From contig NZ_VTWH01000002.1 in NCBI RefSeq assembly GCF_008369445.1, positions 248,001 through 312,000 on the forward strand: a stretch of 64,000 bases of DNA. Direction: 5' to 3'. Below, one piece after another: positions 26,054-37,001 of the stretch (positions are counted from its first letter, which is position 1; every line of letters begins with the position of its first letter). The position numbers and the translations under genes were made by a program. The stretch comes from Aureimonas fodinaquatilis (GTDB lineage Bacteria; Pseudomonadota; Alphaproteobacteria; Rhizobiales; Rhizobiaceae). The notes beneath the pieces were generated by a model, which saw only the letters and a list, made by a program, of their open reading frames with translations, did not search any database and had not been told where the DNA came from.

Positions 26054-27012
26054 AGCAGCGTGTTTTCAGCCAGCAGTGCATTGGCAAACAGCCCGGCAAA
26101 CCGGCGAATGGCCGGCAGCGAGCCAAAGGCATTGGCTGCGTCCAGTTGAAAAACGCGCCGGGCTTTAACGGCTGGAAGGGCATTCCACAATACGCTTTGG
26201 CTTAGAGCCTGTTGTATATTGGGGGTTACCGGACCAACCACCACGATCATCGCGTCAGGCCTTTCGGCCATGGCCTCGATACCAATTGGCGAAAAGGCCG
26301 GATAGGCTGTGTCTACGCCAAAAGCATTTTCAAAGCCAAGCAGCTCCATTGCATTGCCAAAAAGTGAATCTTCCCGATAGGCACGGACGGCACGAGCATT
26401 GGCCATATCCACCAGGAAAACGGGACGGGATGCGGCCGCGCTCAATTTGTGCCGCAGAACGGCAAGCTCGCTTTGGGTGCGGGTAACGTAGTCCTGTGCC
26501 AGCTCGTTGCGGCCAAGTTCGGCACCCATAGCCAGAATGGCGGCTTCCATTTTTGGCAACGGCCGAACGTTGCTTTCAAACAGGCTGAATGTGCGTGTGG
26601 GCGCTATGCGCGACAGCAGGCCCTGTGACTGGCTGTTGAACGGCGAAAGGTAAATCAGGTCCGGGGATAGGGAATAGAGAAGCTCCATATTGATGCTTCT
26701 TCGCAAACCCAGATCAGCCACGGTATCTGGCACCACTGGCTCAACAGCCAGTTGGCGGAACATGGTCAGTTCCGCTGCCGCAACGGGAACGACGTTCAAA
26801 ACCAGCAGATTTTCGAGAAGCGCCCAGTCGAGCGCTGCCACTCTGGGCGTTGCAGCTTTTGCAAAAGCGGGTATGGCGAACGCGGTACCCCCCAGACCAG
26901 CCAGAAACGTGCGACGATCCAGCCTTGAACTGACTGCCAGGTTCTTCGATAAAAACTGATCGGCAAGCCGGCTATTCACTGAGTTGAATCCATTCACGCA
27001 TCTGTTGAGCAT
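26050..27012 (-). CDS. fhuD: Periplasmic iron-siderophore binding protein (FhuD type)
   Basis: A 320-residue class III binding protein, probably exported by the Tat system: the N-terminal region carries DRRTFLAGLGG, then an alanine-rich hydrophobic stretch. The FhuD pattern is visible in ELLYSLSPDLIYLSPF, DYVTRTQSELAVLRH and NAMELLGFENAFG. It hands ferric hydroxamates to the FhuB permease coded just downstream. The N-terminus before the twin arginines is long (about 30 residues), so a later start is possible. Confidence 0.82.
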   Translation of the reverse strand: MLNRCVNGFNSVNSRLADQFLSKNLAVSSRLDRRTFLAGLGGTAFAIPAFAKAATPRVAALDWALLENLLVLNVVPVAAAELTMFRQLAVEPVVPDTVADLGLRRSINMELLYSLSPDLIYLSPFNSQSQGLLSRIAPTRTFSLFESNVRPLPKMEAAILAMGAELGRNELAQDYVTRTQSELAVLRHKLSAAASRPVFLVDMANARAVRAYREDSLFGNAMELLGFENAFGVDTAYPAFSPIGIEAMAERPDAMIVVVGPVTPNIQQALSQSVLWNALPAVKARRVFQLDAANAFGSLPAIRRFAGLFANALLAENTLL

Positions 27013-27091
27013 CCGTGCATAACGGATACCAAGATGCTTTGAAAACGGCTACTGATAGACAAAAGATGATCGGTCATCGGAGACAGGAAGC

Positions 27092-27796
27092 ATGCCGGAC
27101 ACAAAAGTTGCAATCATCACAGCGGGTGGCAGCGGCATGGGGGCGGGCGCCGCGCGCCGCCTGGCGGCAGATGGCTTTCAAATCGCAGTTCTGTCTTCTT
27201 CGGGCAAGGGTGAGGCCTTGGCCGATGAACTTGGCGGCGTGGGTATTACTGGCTCCAACCAGTCCGTTGAAGACCTGCGAAAACTGGTGGATGCCGCCAT
27301 GGAGCGCTGGGGCAGGGTGGATGTTCTGGTGAACAGTGCAGGGCATGGCCCCCGCGCGCCGGTTCTGGATCTGACAGATGAAGATTGGCACCGGGGTATG
27401 GATGTTTATTTCCTGAATGTTGTGCGGCCAACAAGGCTTGTAACACCGATCATGCAAAGCCAGGGCGGCGGCGCGATCATCAATATTTCAACCTATGCCG
27501 CCTTTGAACCCAGCCCGACATTTCCGACATCCGGCGTTTTCCGTGCAGGGCTGGCGGCCTTCGCCAAATTATATGCCGACAAATATGCGGCGGAAAACAT
27601 TCGAATGAACAACGTGCTGCCGGGCTTTATCGACAGCTTGCCGGAAACGGACGAACGGCGGGAAAGCATTCCGATGGGACGCTATGGTACAGTTGAGGAA
27701 ATTGCCGGAACCATTGCGTTTCTGGCATCGCCGGCTGGAGGCTACATAACCGGGCAGAATATCCGCGTGGATGGTGGTATCACCCGATCGGTGTAG
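27092..27796 (+). CDS. Atypical short-chain dehydrogenase/reductase
   Basis: A 234-residue SDR-fold protein. The cofactor motif is TAGGSGMGAGAARRL at the N-terminus, NSAG is present (VLVNSAGHG), and the C-terminal substrate loop and YITGQNIRVDGG end are normal. The usual active site is not: after Ser (INISTYAAF), the YxxxK segment reads FPTSGVFRAG, with F, and no lysine at the usual place. Related SDR variants with Arg in this place are known, so it may use another mechanism or be a non-catalytic binder. It starts after AGACAGGAAGC. Confidence 0.85.
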   Translation: MPDTKVAIITAGGSGMGAGAARRLAADGFQIAVLSSSGKGEALADELGGVGITGSNQSVEDLRKLVDAAMERWGRVDVLVNSAGHGPRAPVLDLTDEDWHRGMDVYFLNVVRPTRLVTPIMQSQGGGAIINISTYAAFEPSPTFPTSGVFRAGLAAFAKLYADKYAAENIRMNNVLPGFIDSLPETDERRESIPMGRYGTVEEIAGTIAFLASPAGGYITGQNIRVDGGITRSV

Positions 27797-27889
27797 GGAT
27801 TTTGCCGCATTGTCGTGCCGTTGAAGCGATGCCGCCTCTACGGGAAATGCTTTTTGTGAAGCTGCAGAAAACCGATATTGGGGGTTGAT

Positions 27890-29122
27890 GTGCGGTTCTG
27901 TTTTGCTCAGTTGTTCCCGGCAGTTCTGCTGCTGGCAAGTTGCGCTGGCAACCCCCAGGGGGTTTTGCTGCCGTTGACCGGTGGTGTCGTCGTTGAAGGT
28001 GCTTCAACGGTGGATATGCTGGTGGCGACAACGCGTGAGGCAATGGAAGATCCGTCCTTTCTGTATTCGGGCGAGAGGGGCCCGGATCTGAGCCTGATCG
28101 ACATGCAGATTTCAATTCCACCGGCATCTGCGCGCAAGGTTGGCGAAGTGCAGTGGCCCAAGCGACTGCCACCAAACCCCGCCAAGGAATTTGCCACCCT
28201 GCAGGCGGAACCGCTGAATGTGAGCGAAAGCCGGGTCTGGTTGAAGGAACATCTGGGGCCTTCTCGCCATGTTTTGGTGTTTGTGCACGGATTCAACAAC
28301 AGGTTTGAAGACTCTGTTTTCCGCTTTGCCCAGATTGTGCATGATTCCGGAGCGCAGGTTGCCCCCATTCTTTTCACCTGGCCATCTCGTGCCAGCGTGT
28401 TTGATTACAACTACGACAAGGAAAGCACCAATTACTCGCGAGATGCGCTTGAGGAGCTGCTGAAAGCAGTGGCCAACAGCAAGGATGTCAGCGAAGTCAC
28501 CGTGATGGCGCATTCGATGGGCACCTGGCTGGCCGTGGAGTCCTTGCGGCAGATGACAATCCGTGATGGCCGCATTGCACCCAAAATCAAGAACGTAATT
28601 CTGGCCTCGCCGGATATCGACATTGATGTGTTTCGCAAGCAATGGCAGCAGTTTGGTGACCAGAAGCCGAAATTCACCGTGTTCGTTTCAGCCGACGATA
28701 AGGCGCTTGCCATAAGCCGCCTGATTTCCGGCAATCGCGGACGGTTGGGTGCGGTCAATCCAGCAGAAGAACCATACAAGACAGAGTTTGAGCGCGCTGG
28801 CATAGATGTTGTGGATCTGACAAAAATTGACGGAGCGGACTATCTGAACCACTCGAAATTCGCGCAAAGTCCGCAGGTGGTACAATTGCTTGGTCAAAGA
28901 TTGATCAATGGCCAGACCATGACTGACTCCAGGCTTGGAGTTGGTGAATCCATCGGCGCGGTTGCGGTTGGCGCAACACAGATTGTCGGGCACACAGCAT
29001 CTGCTGCAATCAGTATTCCTATCGCAGTGGTGGATCCTGAAACACGCCGCAATCTGCCGGGCCAGTTTGAGGCAGCCACCAGCGCCACCAGTGCAACATT
29101 GGGTGCAGCGCTCCCGGACTGA
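27890..29122 (+). CDS. Lipoprotein alpha/beta hydrolase (DUF900 type)
   Basis: A 410-residue hydrolase with a lipoprotein signal: LFPAVLLLASC, Cys18 being the lipid-modified residue. The catalytic domain has VFVHGFNNRFEDSVFRFAQ, the LFTWPSRASVFDY strand and the nucleophile motif MAHSMGTW, a pattern of the DUF900 family of membrane-linked esterase-like hydrolases. GTG at 27890 has GGGGG 5 bases upstream and is preferred over TTG at 27878. The C-terminal region is Ala/Thr-rich and probably disordered. Substrate unknown. It is transcribed towards pncC. Confidence 0.82.
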   Translation: MRFCFAQLFPAVLLLASCAGNPQGVLLPLTGGVVVEGASTVDMLVATTREAMEDPSFLYSGERGPDLSLIDMQISIPPASARKVGEVQWPKRLPPNPAKEFATLQAEPLNVSESRVWLKEHLGPSRHVLVFVHGFNNRFEDSVFRFAQIVHDSGAQVAPILFTWPSRASVFDYNYDKESTNYSRDALEELLKAVANSKDVSEVTVMAHSMGTWLAVESLRQMTIRDGRIAPKIKNVILASPDIDIDVFRKQWQQFGDQKPKFTVFVSADDKALAISRLISGNRGRLGAVNPAEEPYKTEFERAGIDVVDLTKIDGADYLNHSKFAQSPQVVQLLGQRLINGQTMTDSRLGVGESIGAVAVGATQIVGHTASAAISIPIAVVDPETRRNLPGQFEAATSATSATLGAALPD

Positions 29123-29141
29123 TGGATGGCCCCTTTATGAG

Positions 29142-29660
29142 TTAACGGTCTGGTTCTGCAGGGGAGGAGCCGTGGCTCAACAACTCGTCCAGCATATCAA
29201 AGGCAATAGCGACGCTCATCAGCCGGATACGGTGACGGCCAATATCGCCAAAACGCTCTTCCCTATGCAGCACCGTTTCGCCAAGGGCCGCACCAAAATG
29301 CACCAGCCCCACAGGCTTTTCGGCCGAGCCGCCGCCCGGGCCTGCAATGCCGGTTACAGACAAAGCGATTTCGGCGTGCGACGCCTTGAGAGCACCGATG
29401 GCCATGGCCCTGGCAACCTGACTGGAAACCGCGCCATAAGTTTCCAGGAGATTCGAAGCAACGCCCAGCATTTCGTGCTTGGCCGCGTTGGAATAGGTGA
29501 CATATCCGCGTTCAAGAACGGCCGAGGATCCGGGAACTTCTGTCAGATAGCCTGCTATAAGACCGCCGGTGCAGGATTCCGCCGTCGCAACCTTCATATG
29601 AAGGCCCGCAGCCAGTTTTATCAGCCTTGCAGCCTCTGCCAGAAGTTCTTCATCAGCCAT
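29142..29660 (-). CDS. pncC: Nicotinamide-nucleotide amidase (CinA C-terminal domain, PncC)
   Basis: A 172-residue stand-alone CinA C-terminal domain. It deamidates nicotinamide mononucleotide to nicotinate mononucleotide for NAD recycling. Family motifs are [23 protein letters not shown] and [23 protein letters not shown] at 29660 has GGAGAGG upstream inside the end of ispDF, so the two are probably cotranscribed. A TTG at 29666 is possible. Confidence 0.92.
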   Translation of the reverse strand: MADEELLAEAARLIKLAAGLHMKVATAESCTGGLIAGYLTEVPGSSAVLERGYVTYSNAAKHEMLGVASNLLETYGAVSSQVARAMAIGALKASHAEIALSVTGIAGPGGGSAEKPVGLVHFGAALGETVLHREERFGDIGRHRIRLMSVAIAFDMLDELLSHGSSPAEPDR

Positions 29661-29662
29661 TC

Positions 29663-30862
29663 TCAAGCCTCTCCATAAATCACGCTTGCCGTTGCAATGG
29701 CAGCAATTCCTTCCCTGCGCCCTACAAAGCCGATTGTTTCATTGGTCGTGGCTTTGACAGAAACGCGCTCAAGCTCCAGGCCGGTCATTCTGGCGATTGC
29801 CTGGCGCATCTCAAGCCGGTGGCCGGCAATTTTTGGCGCTTCACAAATCAGGCTGATGTCAGCATTGGCAATCCGCCCGCCCTTTTCTGTGACCAGCCGA
29901 ACTGCATGCTCAACGAAAATGTGTGACGCGGCACCCTTCCATTGAGGGTCCGTTGGCGGAAAATGGTCGCCAATATCACCCGCGCCACAGGTTGCCAGCA
30001 AGGCATCTGTCAGCGCATGCAGGCCGACATCCGCATCCGAATGGCCGGACAAGGCCATGTCATGAGCAATTTTAACACCGCAAAGTGTCACATGGTCGCC
30101 GGGAACCAGCTTGTGCACGTCGTAGCCATTACCGGTTCGAACATCGATCATGGAATTTTGCCTCGCTATCGCCTTGTCTTGCAGATCAAGCTGCGCCTCT
30201 GCCACCAGTAGATCATTGGCATAGGTGATTTTGATGTTTTCTGGTGTGCCTGCCACAAGATGCACCGGCAGGCCCGCCCACTCGGCGATGGATGCATCAT
30301 CGGTGAATTCCTGTTCACAAACCGCTGCCTGACGATGCGCCGACAATATTGGCTGGTATGGAAAGCCCTGCGGAGTTTGTGCCGCGTAAAGCCCGGCGCG
30401 TGGCACTGTAACCTGCACCAGCCCGGCGCCATTGCCGCGCTTGAGAGTGTCCGCAATTGGCAATGCGGGAATCGCACCCGCCAACTCGCTGACAGCTTCT
30501 GCCACCTTATTCACCACGCCATGGGCAAAAGGCCGCGCTGCATCATGAATCAGCACAGTTTCAGGCGCAAAATCCACAAGCGCTTCCAACCCTCGCAATA
30601 CGGATTCCTGCCTCGTTCTGCCGCCGATCACCAGATGCGGCTGGATGCCCGCCAAGGCGCAGGCATGTTGGCATAAGGCCTGATCATCCGGGTGGATGAC
30701 CACGACGATATGATCCACCGAACCATTGGTAAAATTGCGCAAAGTGTGGGTCAGCACCGGCTCACCACCGATATTGCGGTATTGTTTAGGGCCGTGCGCC
30801 GCACCAGCCCTTTCACCTCGACCCGCCGCAACAATGATCGCCGCACTCTTCATAACCGCCAC
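29663..30862 (-). CDS. ispDF: Bifunctional IspD/IspF of isoprenoid synthesis
   Basis: A 399-residue fusion of two non-consecutive MEP-pathway enzymes. Residues about 1-235 are IspD (CDP-ME synthase): [20 protein letters not shown] and the DAARPF pocket. Residues about 238-399 are IspF (MEcPP synthase): [49 protein letters not shown]. The fusion is common in alphaproteobacteria. Start GTG at 30862 has GAGGGG 7 bases upstream; ATG at 30853 is an alternative. It lies divergent from dusB. Confidence 0.97.
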   Translation of the reverse strand: MAVMKSAAIIVAAGRGERAGAAHGPKQYRNIGGEPVLTHTLRNFTNGSVDHIVVVIHPDDQALCQHACALAGIQPHLVIGGRTRQESVLRGLEALVDFAPETVLIHDAARPFAHGVVNKVAEAVSELAGAIPALPIADTLKRGNGAGLVQVTVPRAGLYAAQTPQGFPYQPILSAHRQAAVCEQEFTDDASIAEWAGLPVHLVAGTPENIKITYANDLLVAEAQLDLQDKAIARQNSMIDVRTGNGYDVHKLVPGDHVTLCGVKIAHDMALSGHSDADVGLHALTDALLATCGAGDIGDHFPPTDPQWKGAASHIFVEHAVRLVTEKGGRIANADISLICEAPKIAGHRLEMRQAIARMTGLELERVSVKATTNETIGFVGRREGIAAIATASVIYGEA

Positions 30863-31029
30863 AAAAAGCCCCTCGCAAACTCCCGGCTATGGCTGGACCA
30901 CAATCGGCTGGAAGGTGCAAGCTTTCAACAAAAATGTCGCTCCTGCACAATTGGGTTGCACCGCACTAAAAACTAAGTAAGCCTATATGAATTGCTTGCT
31001 ATTTGAGCATGTCTATATAAAGATCACTC

Positions 31030-32121
31030 ATGGTTTCAATTCAGCACAAAATTGCGGCAGGCAACGCCTGCACGCCAGCGGCATCGGGCTGGGCAAGCAC
31101 ACCCTTGCTGTCGGGTCCGCTTCTGTTGAGAAACCGTGTTTTCTGCGCGCCTCTGTCCGGGATAACCGATGTGCCGTTCCGCAGGCTGCTTCGTTCACTG
31201 GGTGCAGATCTGGTGTTTTCCGAAATGGTTGCCAGCGGCGAACTGGTGCGTGGCTCTCGGGAAAGCATGCGCCGGGCCATGGCAGACGGGCAGGGTATAC
31301 GTGCCGTGCAACTGGCTGGCCGTGAGGCTGGGACAATGCGTGCGGCCGCGGAAATTCTGGCCGCAGAGGGCGTGGATCTGATTGATATCAATTTCGGTTG
31401 CCCGGCGAAAAAGGTTGTCGGAGGCTATTCCGGATCTGCGCTGATGCGTGAGCCTGAACTGGCGCAGCAGTTGATAGAGGCCACTGTGCAGGGCGCTGGG
31501 CCTGTTCCGGTAACACTAAAAATGCGACTGGGCTGGGACAGGCAGAACATGAACGCGCCGGAGCTTGCGGCTGGCGCTGAAAAAGCAGGCATCAGGCTCG
31601 TAACAGTGCACGGGCGCACCCGTGATCAGTTCTATAACGGCAACGCGGATTGGGCAGCCGTGCGCCCGGTTAAGAATGCCGTGTCCATTCCGGTGATCGT
31701 CAATGGTGACATTTCTGGTGAAAAAAGCGCTTTGAATGCGCTGGCGGCCAGTGGCGCTGATGGCGTGATGCTGGGGCGGGCTCTGTGTGGGCAGCCGTGG
31801 CGCGCCGGACTGCTGAGCGGACGGCTTGGTGTTGCCGAACTGGCATCAATTGATTTTGGCGACATGGTGCGCGGGCATCTGCAAGGCATGCTTGGCCATT
31901 ACGGTCAGATGCCGGGACTTCGTTCCGCCCGCAAGCATCTTGGCTGGTATTTCGATAGTTTTGACGGGTTGGCCACTGGCGATCTGGCGGCAGAGCGACA
32001 GGCAATCCTGCGGTCTGACTGTCATGAAACAGTGCTGCGGCGACTTGGCCACCTGTTCAACGGAGTTTCACTTGCCGAGGTGGAGGCGGCAACCCAGTCC
32101 CAATGGCAGAAGGCAGCTTGA
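31030..32121 (+). CDS. dusB: tRNA-dihydrouridine synthase DusB
   Basis: A 363-residue FMN enzyme that reduces uridine to dihydrouridine in t[26 protein letters not shown] and the catalytic [13 protein letters not shown] (Cys124) mark DusB/NifR3. The TIM barrel is about residues 30-270, with a helical C-terminal domain. A 19-base overlap with ntrB shows that the two are one operon, as usual in rhizobia. The N-terminus is about 15 residues longer than usual, so the start could lie further down. Confidence 0.95.
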   Translation: MVSIQHKIAAGNACTPAASGWASTPLLSGPLLLRNRVFCAPLSGITDVPFRRLLRSLGADLVFSEMVASGELVRGSRESMRRAMADGQGIRAVQLAGREAGTMRAAAEILAAEGVDLIDINFGCPAKKVVGGYSGSALMREPELAQQLIEATVQGAGPVPVTLKMRLGWDRQNMNAPELAAGAEKAGIRLVTVHGRTRDQFYNGNADWAAVRPVKNAVSIPVIVNGDISGEKSALNALAASGADGVMLGRALCGQPWRAGLLSGRLGVAELASIDFGDMVRGHLQGMLGHYGQMPGLRSARKHLGWYFDSFDGLATGDLAAERQAILRSDCHETVLRRLGHLFNGVSLAEVEAATQSQWQKAA

Positions 32122-33254
32122 GAGCAGTGGCAAATTCGACCAGCCAGACAAATGACCCTTTTCAGATTCTGAATGCCTTGCCGCATCCGGTGATCGTGAT
32201 AGCGCCTGATGGCAATTTCAGCTTCGCCAATTCCGACGCGGAAATATTCTTTTCAGCAGGCGCAAGCTATCTTTCGCGCCGGCGGCTGAAAGAGTTTGTA
32301 CCCGCCGACAGCCCGCTTTTTTCGCTGATTGACCAGGTGCGAAATACCGGCTCGCGCATCAGCGAATATCGGGTGGAGCTGTCTTCGCCGCGTCTTGGCG
32401 GAGAACGGCTGGTTGATCTTTATGTTTCAGCCTTGCCGGAGGAGCGCGATCATGTGGTCGTCATGATCCTCCCGCGGTCAATTGCCGACAAAATGGATCG
32501 GCAATTGACGCACCGCTCTGCCGCCCGCTCGGTCACCGGGCTGGCTTCCATGCTGGCGCATGAAATTCGCAATCCTTTGTCGGGCATCAGCGGAGCCGCA
32601 CAATTGCTCGAAAGCTCCGCCTCGGATGAAGACCGCATTCTCACACGGCTGATTCAGGAAGAGAGCGAGAGAATTGGCAAGCTGGTCGATCGCATGGAAG
32701 TGTTCTCCGATCAGCGGCCTATCGAGAGATCCGCGGTCAATATTCACTCGGTTCTGGAACACGTCAAAACGCTTGGTCGCAGCGGATTTGCCCGCAACAT
32801 CAAGATCAGCGAGATTTATGATCCGTCGCTTCCGTCGGTTCTGGCCAACAGAGACCAGTTGATTCAAGTGTTTCTGAACCTGGTCAAGAATGCCAGTGAA
32901 GCCGTTGCGCATATGCCGGATGGTGAAATTCGGCTGGTTACGGCATTTCGCCCCGGCATTCGCCTTTCCGTACCCGGAAGCCGCAACCGGGTAACCCTGC
33001 CGCTGGAGTTTTCTGTGGAAGACAATGGCCCGGGCGTGCCGGATGATATCAAGGAAAACATCTTTGATCCGTTCATCACCACCAAGCCAAGCGGCACCGG
33101 TCTGGGACTGGCATTGGTTGCCAAAATTGTTGGTGATCATGGCGGCGTCATCGAATGTGACTCCCAGCCCGGCCACACGGTTTTTCGAATTTTAATGCCC
33201 GCCTGGAGTGAAAGCATGAACGATTCAAGCAGTGTCATCGGGGGGGCGTTTTAA
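32103..33254 (+). CDS. ntrB: Nitrogen regulation sensor kinase NtrB
   Basis: A 383-residue cytoplasmic histidine kinase/phosphatase for NtrC. Residues about 18-120 are a PAS domain, the HisKA segment holds [13 protein letters not shown] with phospho-acceptor His153, and the ATP-binding domain ([35 protein letters not shown]) ends the protein. Phosphorylation is normally set by PII (GlnB). It is preceded by dusB with overlap and followed by ntrC in a one-base TAATG overlap. Confidence 0.96.
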   Translation: MAEGSLRAVANSTSQTNDPFQILNALPHPVIVIAPDGNFSFANSDAEIFFSAGASYLSRRRLKEFVPADSPLFSLIDQVRNTGSRISEYRVELSSPRLGGERLVDLYVSALPEERDHVVVMILPRSIADKMDRQLTHRSAARSVTGLASMLAHEIRNPLSGISGAAQLLESSASDEDRILTRLIQEESERIGKLVDRMEVFSDQRPIERSAVNIHSVLEHVKTLGRSGFARNIKISEIYDPSLPSVLANRDQLIQVFLNLVKNASEAVAHMPDGEIRLVTAFRPGIRLSVPGSRNRVTLPLEFSVEDNGPGVPDDIKENIFDPFITTKPSGTGLGLALVAKIVGDHGGVIECDSQPGHTVFRILMPAWSESMNDSSSVIGGAF

Positions 33255-34702
33255 TGGCCGCGGCTCAGATTCTTGTTGCGGACGATGATGCCGCAATCCG
33301 CACCGTTCTTTCCCAGGCGCTGCTGCGCGCCGGTTTCGAGGTTCGGGTTACATCCAACATCGCCACGCTGTGGCGCTGGGTTGCAGGCGGCGAGGGCGAT
33401 CTTGTCATTACCGACGTGTTGATGCCGGACGGCGATATTTTTGATGTCTTGCCGCGCATGCGCAACACGCGCCCGGACCTGCCGGTTGTGGTCATGAGTG
33501 CGCAGAACACGTTCATGACAGCGATCAAAGCCTCGGAGCGCGGGGCCTATGACTACGTGCCGAAGCCTTTTGACCTTGGCGAACTTGTGGCCATTGTCCG
33601 CCGGGCGCTGGCCGAGCCGAAATCACGGCTGCGGGCAGATGCAACCGACAGCCAGAGCGAGGCGATGCCGCTGGTTGGTCGTTCACCAGCAATGCAGGAT
33701 ATTTACCGCGCGCTGGCGCGAATGATGCAAACCGACCTCACAGTGCTGATCACCGGGGAATCGGGCACCGGCAAAGAGCTGGTGGCGCGCGCATTGCATG
33801 ATTATGGCAGGCGGAGCAAAGGCCCTTTTGTTGCAATCAATATGGCCGCGATACCGCGTGATCTGATTGAATCGGAACTTTTCGGGCATGAAAAGGGCGC
33901 CTTTACCGGTGCGCAGGCGCGGGCTAGCGGGCGTTTCGAACAGGCAGAAGGCGGCACACTGTTTCTGGATGAAATTGGCGATATGCCAATGGAAGCGCAA
34001 ACCCGGCTGCTGCGTGTTCTTCAGCAGGGCGAATACACCGTTGTTGGCGGGCGCACGCCCATTACCGCGGATGTGCGCATTGTTGCCGCTACCAACAAGG
34101 ATCTGCGCCAGCTCATACAGCGCGGCCAGTTCCGCGAGGACCTGTTCTATCGGTTGAATGTTGTGCCGCTGCGTTTGCCGCCATTGCGCGAGCGCATCGA
34201 GGATCTGGCAGATCTGACACGGCACTTCTTCGCGCAGGTGCAGAACGAAGGGCTGCCCCGCAAAACGTTGGGCAAGGGCGCGCTGGACGTTATGCGCCGA
34301 CACAGTTGGCCCGGGAATGTGCGCGAGTTGGAAAATCTTGTGCGGCGATTGTCTGCGCTTTATCCTCAGGATGAAATCACTGCAGATCTGGTCGAGCACG
34401 AAATTTCCAGCGATTTTGTGAGAAACACCGCTGATGAACCGGAAAATGGCAAGGCGGTGGACCTGTCAGCTTCGGTTGAGCGCTATCTGGCAGATTACTT
34501 TAATTCTTTTGGCGACGATTTGCCGCCCCCCGGTCTTCACGGGCGGATTCTGCGTGAAATCGAGTATCCGCTGATTGCTGCAGCACTGGCTGCAACACGA
34601 GGAAATCAGGTAAAAGCAGCAGACCTGTTAGGCGTCAATCGCAACACGCTGCGCAAAAAAATTCGTGACCTTGATGTAATGGTTGTGCGCTCGATCCGGT
34701 AG
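33254..34702 (+). CDS. ntrC: Nitrogen regulator NtrC, sigma-54 activator
   Basis: A 482-residue response regulator. The receiver domain (1-120) has phospho-acceptor Asp54 in [10 protein letters not shown], the AAA+ domain has Walker [15 protein letters not shown] and an intact GAFTGA loop for contacting sigma-54, and a Fis-type helix-turn-helix ends it ([22 protein letters not shown]). It activates nitrogen-scavenging genes when NtrB is phosphorylating. It forms an operon with ntrB. Confidence 0.97.
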   Translation: MAAAQILVADDDAAIRTVLSQALLRAGFEVRVTSNIATLWRWVAGGEGDLVITDVLMPDGDIFDVLPRMRNTRPDLPVVVMSAQNTFMTAIKASERGAYDYVPKPFDLGELVAIVRRALAEPKSRLRADATDSQSEAMPLVGRSPAMQDIYRALARMMQTDLTVLITGESGTGKELVARALHDYGRRSKGPFVAINMAAIPRDLIESELFGHEKGAFTGAQARASGRFEQAEGGTLFLDEIGDMPMEAQTRLLRVLQQGEYTVVGGRTPITADVRIVAATNKDLRQLIQRGQFREDLFYRLNVVPLRLPPLRERIEDLADLTRHFFAQVQNEGLPRKTLGKGALDVMRRHSWPGNVRELENLVRRLSALYPQDEITADLVEHEISSDFVRNTADEPENGKAVDLSASVERYLADYFNSFGDDLPPPGLHGRILREIEYPLIAAALAATRGNQVKAADLLGVNRNTLRKKIRDLDVMVVRSIR

Positions 34703-34778
34703 AAATTTCTCACAAGGTCGTTGCAATCTAAACACAATACGTTGCAAAACTGCCACGAGTGAAACAACACGGCGACTC

Positions 34779-37001
34779 ATGGCAGTTCAAACTGTTCAAA
34801 CGGAAGAAGGCCTATCTCTCCTGCGGGACAGACGGCGCTTCATGCTGATCCCCGGTGTGCTGGCGGTTATCGGCGCGCTTGTGACAGGTGCGGTTTCGTT
34901 TGTTGTTCTGATGGGCCTGACACCCATCGCGCCAACGGAAACGGTTGTCACAGTTGCATCGCTTGTTAACGGGCTTTTTGTGCTGCTGCTGTGCGCGCTT
35001 ATCGGGCGCGAGGTCATGCGCATGGTGCGGGCAAGGCAGCAAGGTAAGGCTGCTTCCCGCCTGCATGTGCGCATTGTTGTTCTGTTTTCCATTGTCGCGG
35101 CCTTTCCGGCCATTCTTGTTGCCATTGTTGCGGGCATAACGCTGGATCTTGGTCTGGACCGCTGGTTCGAAATGCGCACCAGGGCCATTATTGACAACTC
35201 TATCAGCGTGGCCCGCGCCTATGTGAATGAAAATGCCCGCAATTTGCAGGGTTCGACCCTGTCCATGGCATATGACCTGCAGGCGCAGCGCAGGCTCTAT
35301 GATCTGGACCGCAACGGTTTTCAGCAATTGATGACCGAGCAGGCACGTGGCCGGTCTCTGCTTGGGGCGCAACTTCTGCGGGCGGAAGGCACGCCATTTC
35401 TGAAGGCCGATGTGACGGCCGACAAATCCTTGCCCGCGCCGCCTGCCGACGCGCTGGAACAGGCAGCCGGCGGCAATCTGGTGTTCATTCCGCCGGGTGT
35501 GACCAATCTCGTCGGTGCGGTAACCCGGCTGCGCGATTTTGGCGATATCTACCTATACACAGTGCGCGCTGTGGATCCGGAAGTTCTGGCGGCGCTGCGT
35601 TTGATGGAAGATCGAACGGCGGAATATTCCGCGCTGGAATCCAATCGCTTTGGCATGCAGGTAGCATTTGCCCTGCTTTACCTTGGCATTACGCTGATTG
35701 TGCTGCTGTCCGCTATCTGGACCGGCATTGGCGTGGCGGACAAGCTGGTCAGGCCTATCCGCCTGTTGATTGGCGCGGCGGATGAGGTGAGCGAGGGCAA
35801 TCTTTCCGTGTCGGTTCCCGTGCGGGTGTCAGACGGTGATGTCGGTTCGCTCTCCAACACATTCAACAACATGATCCAGCAACTGCGCAGCCAGAGAGCG
35901 GAGCTGGTCAACGCCAAGGATATGATTGATGAACGGCGCCGCTTCACCGAAGCGGTTTTGTCAGGCGTGACGGCGGGTGTCGTGGGTGTCACTGCCAAGG
36001 GTGCAATTTCCATGCTGAACCCGTCGGCAGAGCGGATTCTTTCCACAAGCTCGCATGACGCCGAAGGAAAGCCGCTTTCCGACCTGTTTCCGCTGATCGG
36101 TGAAATTCATCAGTCTGCAATGCTGTCTCGCAAAGGCGAGCATCAGGACCAGATCAAGCAGCGCGACCGCGTGCTGAACATTCGCGTCACATCGGAAGGG
36201 CACAGCCCGGGCACCCAGTCCAGCGTGGTGACGCTGGATGATATTACCGATCTGGTGGAAGCGCAGCGTTCATCCGCCTGGGCCGACGTTGCAAGGCGCA
36301 TTGCACATGAGATCAAAAACCCGTTGACGCCAATCCAGCTTTCGGCAGAGCGCATTCGCCGCCGCTATGGCAAGCTGATTGACAGCAACGACCGCGAGGT
36401 TTTCGACCGCTGCGTGGATACGATTATCCGGCAGGTTTCCGACATTGGCCGCATGGTGGATGAATTCTCGTCCTTTGCCCGCATGCCCAAGCCGGCCATG
36501 GAGCCCAAGGACCTGCGTGAAGCGTTGAATGAAGCCATTTTCATGCGGGAGATGGGAGACCACGGTATTTCCTTTACCGATGAAATCCCTAAATCCGAAA
36601 TGTCAGGAGACTATGACATCCGGTTGCTTTCGCAAGCATTTGGCAATCTTGTGAAAAATGCTGTCGAAGCCTTTGAGCAGGCTGGTCAGGATGACAGGCG
36701 CATTATTGTTCGCGCCCGTACGGAGGGTGAATGGCATATTGTTGAAATTCAGGACAACGGCACCGGCTTTCCCGCAGAGTATCGGGAACGGCTGCTGGAG
36801 CCCTATATGACGACCCGCGAAAAAGGCACCGGCCTGGGATTGGCTATTGTGCGCAAGATTGTGGAAGAGCATGGCGGCTCGATCGAGCTGGATGATGCAC
36901 CACAGGGCACAGGTGCGCTGGTTCGCATCCGGCTTCCGGGTCAAAAAACACAAAATGTGGCCTCGGCCACCCAAATTCCAACGACGAATGGTGAGGACTG
37001 A
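34779..37001 (+). CDS. ntrY: Membrane sensor kinase NtrY
   Basis: A 740-residue sensor for nitrogen and redox signals, partner of NtrX. Three hydrophobic segments lie in the first 125 residues and a fourth near residues 285-310. They enclose a periplasmic domain, followed by HAMP (VRPIRLLIGAADEVSEGNL), a PAS domain, the HisKA motif RRIAHEIKNPLTPIQLSAERI and the ATP-binding domain ending in GTGLGLAIVRKI. ATG at 34779 is chosen because upstream codons lack family character; its ribosome site is weak. It lies 76 bases after ntrC, and its stop overlaps the ntrX start. Confidence 0.95.
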   Translation: MAVQTVQTEEGLSLLRDRRRFMLIPGVLAVIGALVTGAVSFVVLMGLTPIAPTETVVTVASLVNGLFVLLLCALIGREVMRMVRARQQGKAASRLHVRIVVLFSIVAAFPAILVAIVAGITLDLGLDRWFEMRTRAIIDNSISVARAYVNENARNLQGSTLSMAYDLQAQRRLYDLDRNGFQQLMTEQARGRSLLGAQLLRAEGTPFLKADVTADKSLPAPPADALEQAAGGNLVFIPPGVTNLVGAVTRLRDFGDIYLYTVRAVDPEVLAALRLMEDRTAEYSALESNRFGMQVAFALLYLGITLIVLLSAIWTGIGVADKLVRPIRLLIGAADEVSEGNLSVSVPVRVSDGDVGSLSNTFNNMIQQLRSQRAELVNAKDMIDERRRFTEAVLSGVTAGVVGVTAKGAISMLNPSAERILSTSSHDAEGKPLSDLFPLIGEIHQSAMLSRKGEHQDQIKQRDRVLNIRVTSEGHSPGTQSSVVTLDDITDLVEAQRSSAWADVARRIAHEIKNPLTPIQLSAERIRRRYGKLIDSNDREVFDRCVDTIIRQVSDIGRMVDEFSSFARMPKPAMEPKDLREALNEAIFMREMGDHGISFTDEIPKSEMSGDYDIRLLSQAFGNLVKNAVEAFEQAGQDDRRIIVRARTEGEWHIVEIQDNGTGFPAEYRERLLEPYMTTREKGTGLGLAIVRKIVEEHGGSIELDDAPQGTGALVRIRLPGQKTQNVASATQIPTTNGED

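Noticed and set aside
30990-31029. Promoter TTGCTT-16-TATATA just upstream of dusB
   Set aside because: The putative -10 box lies within about 15 bases of the start codon and would give an almost leaderless transcript; too weak to call.
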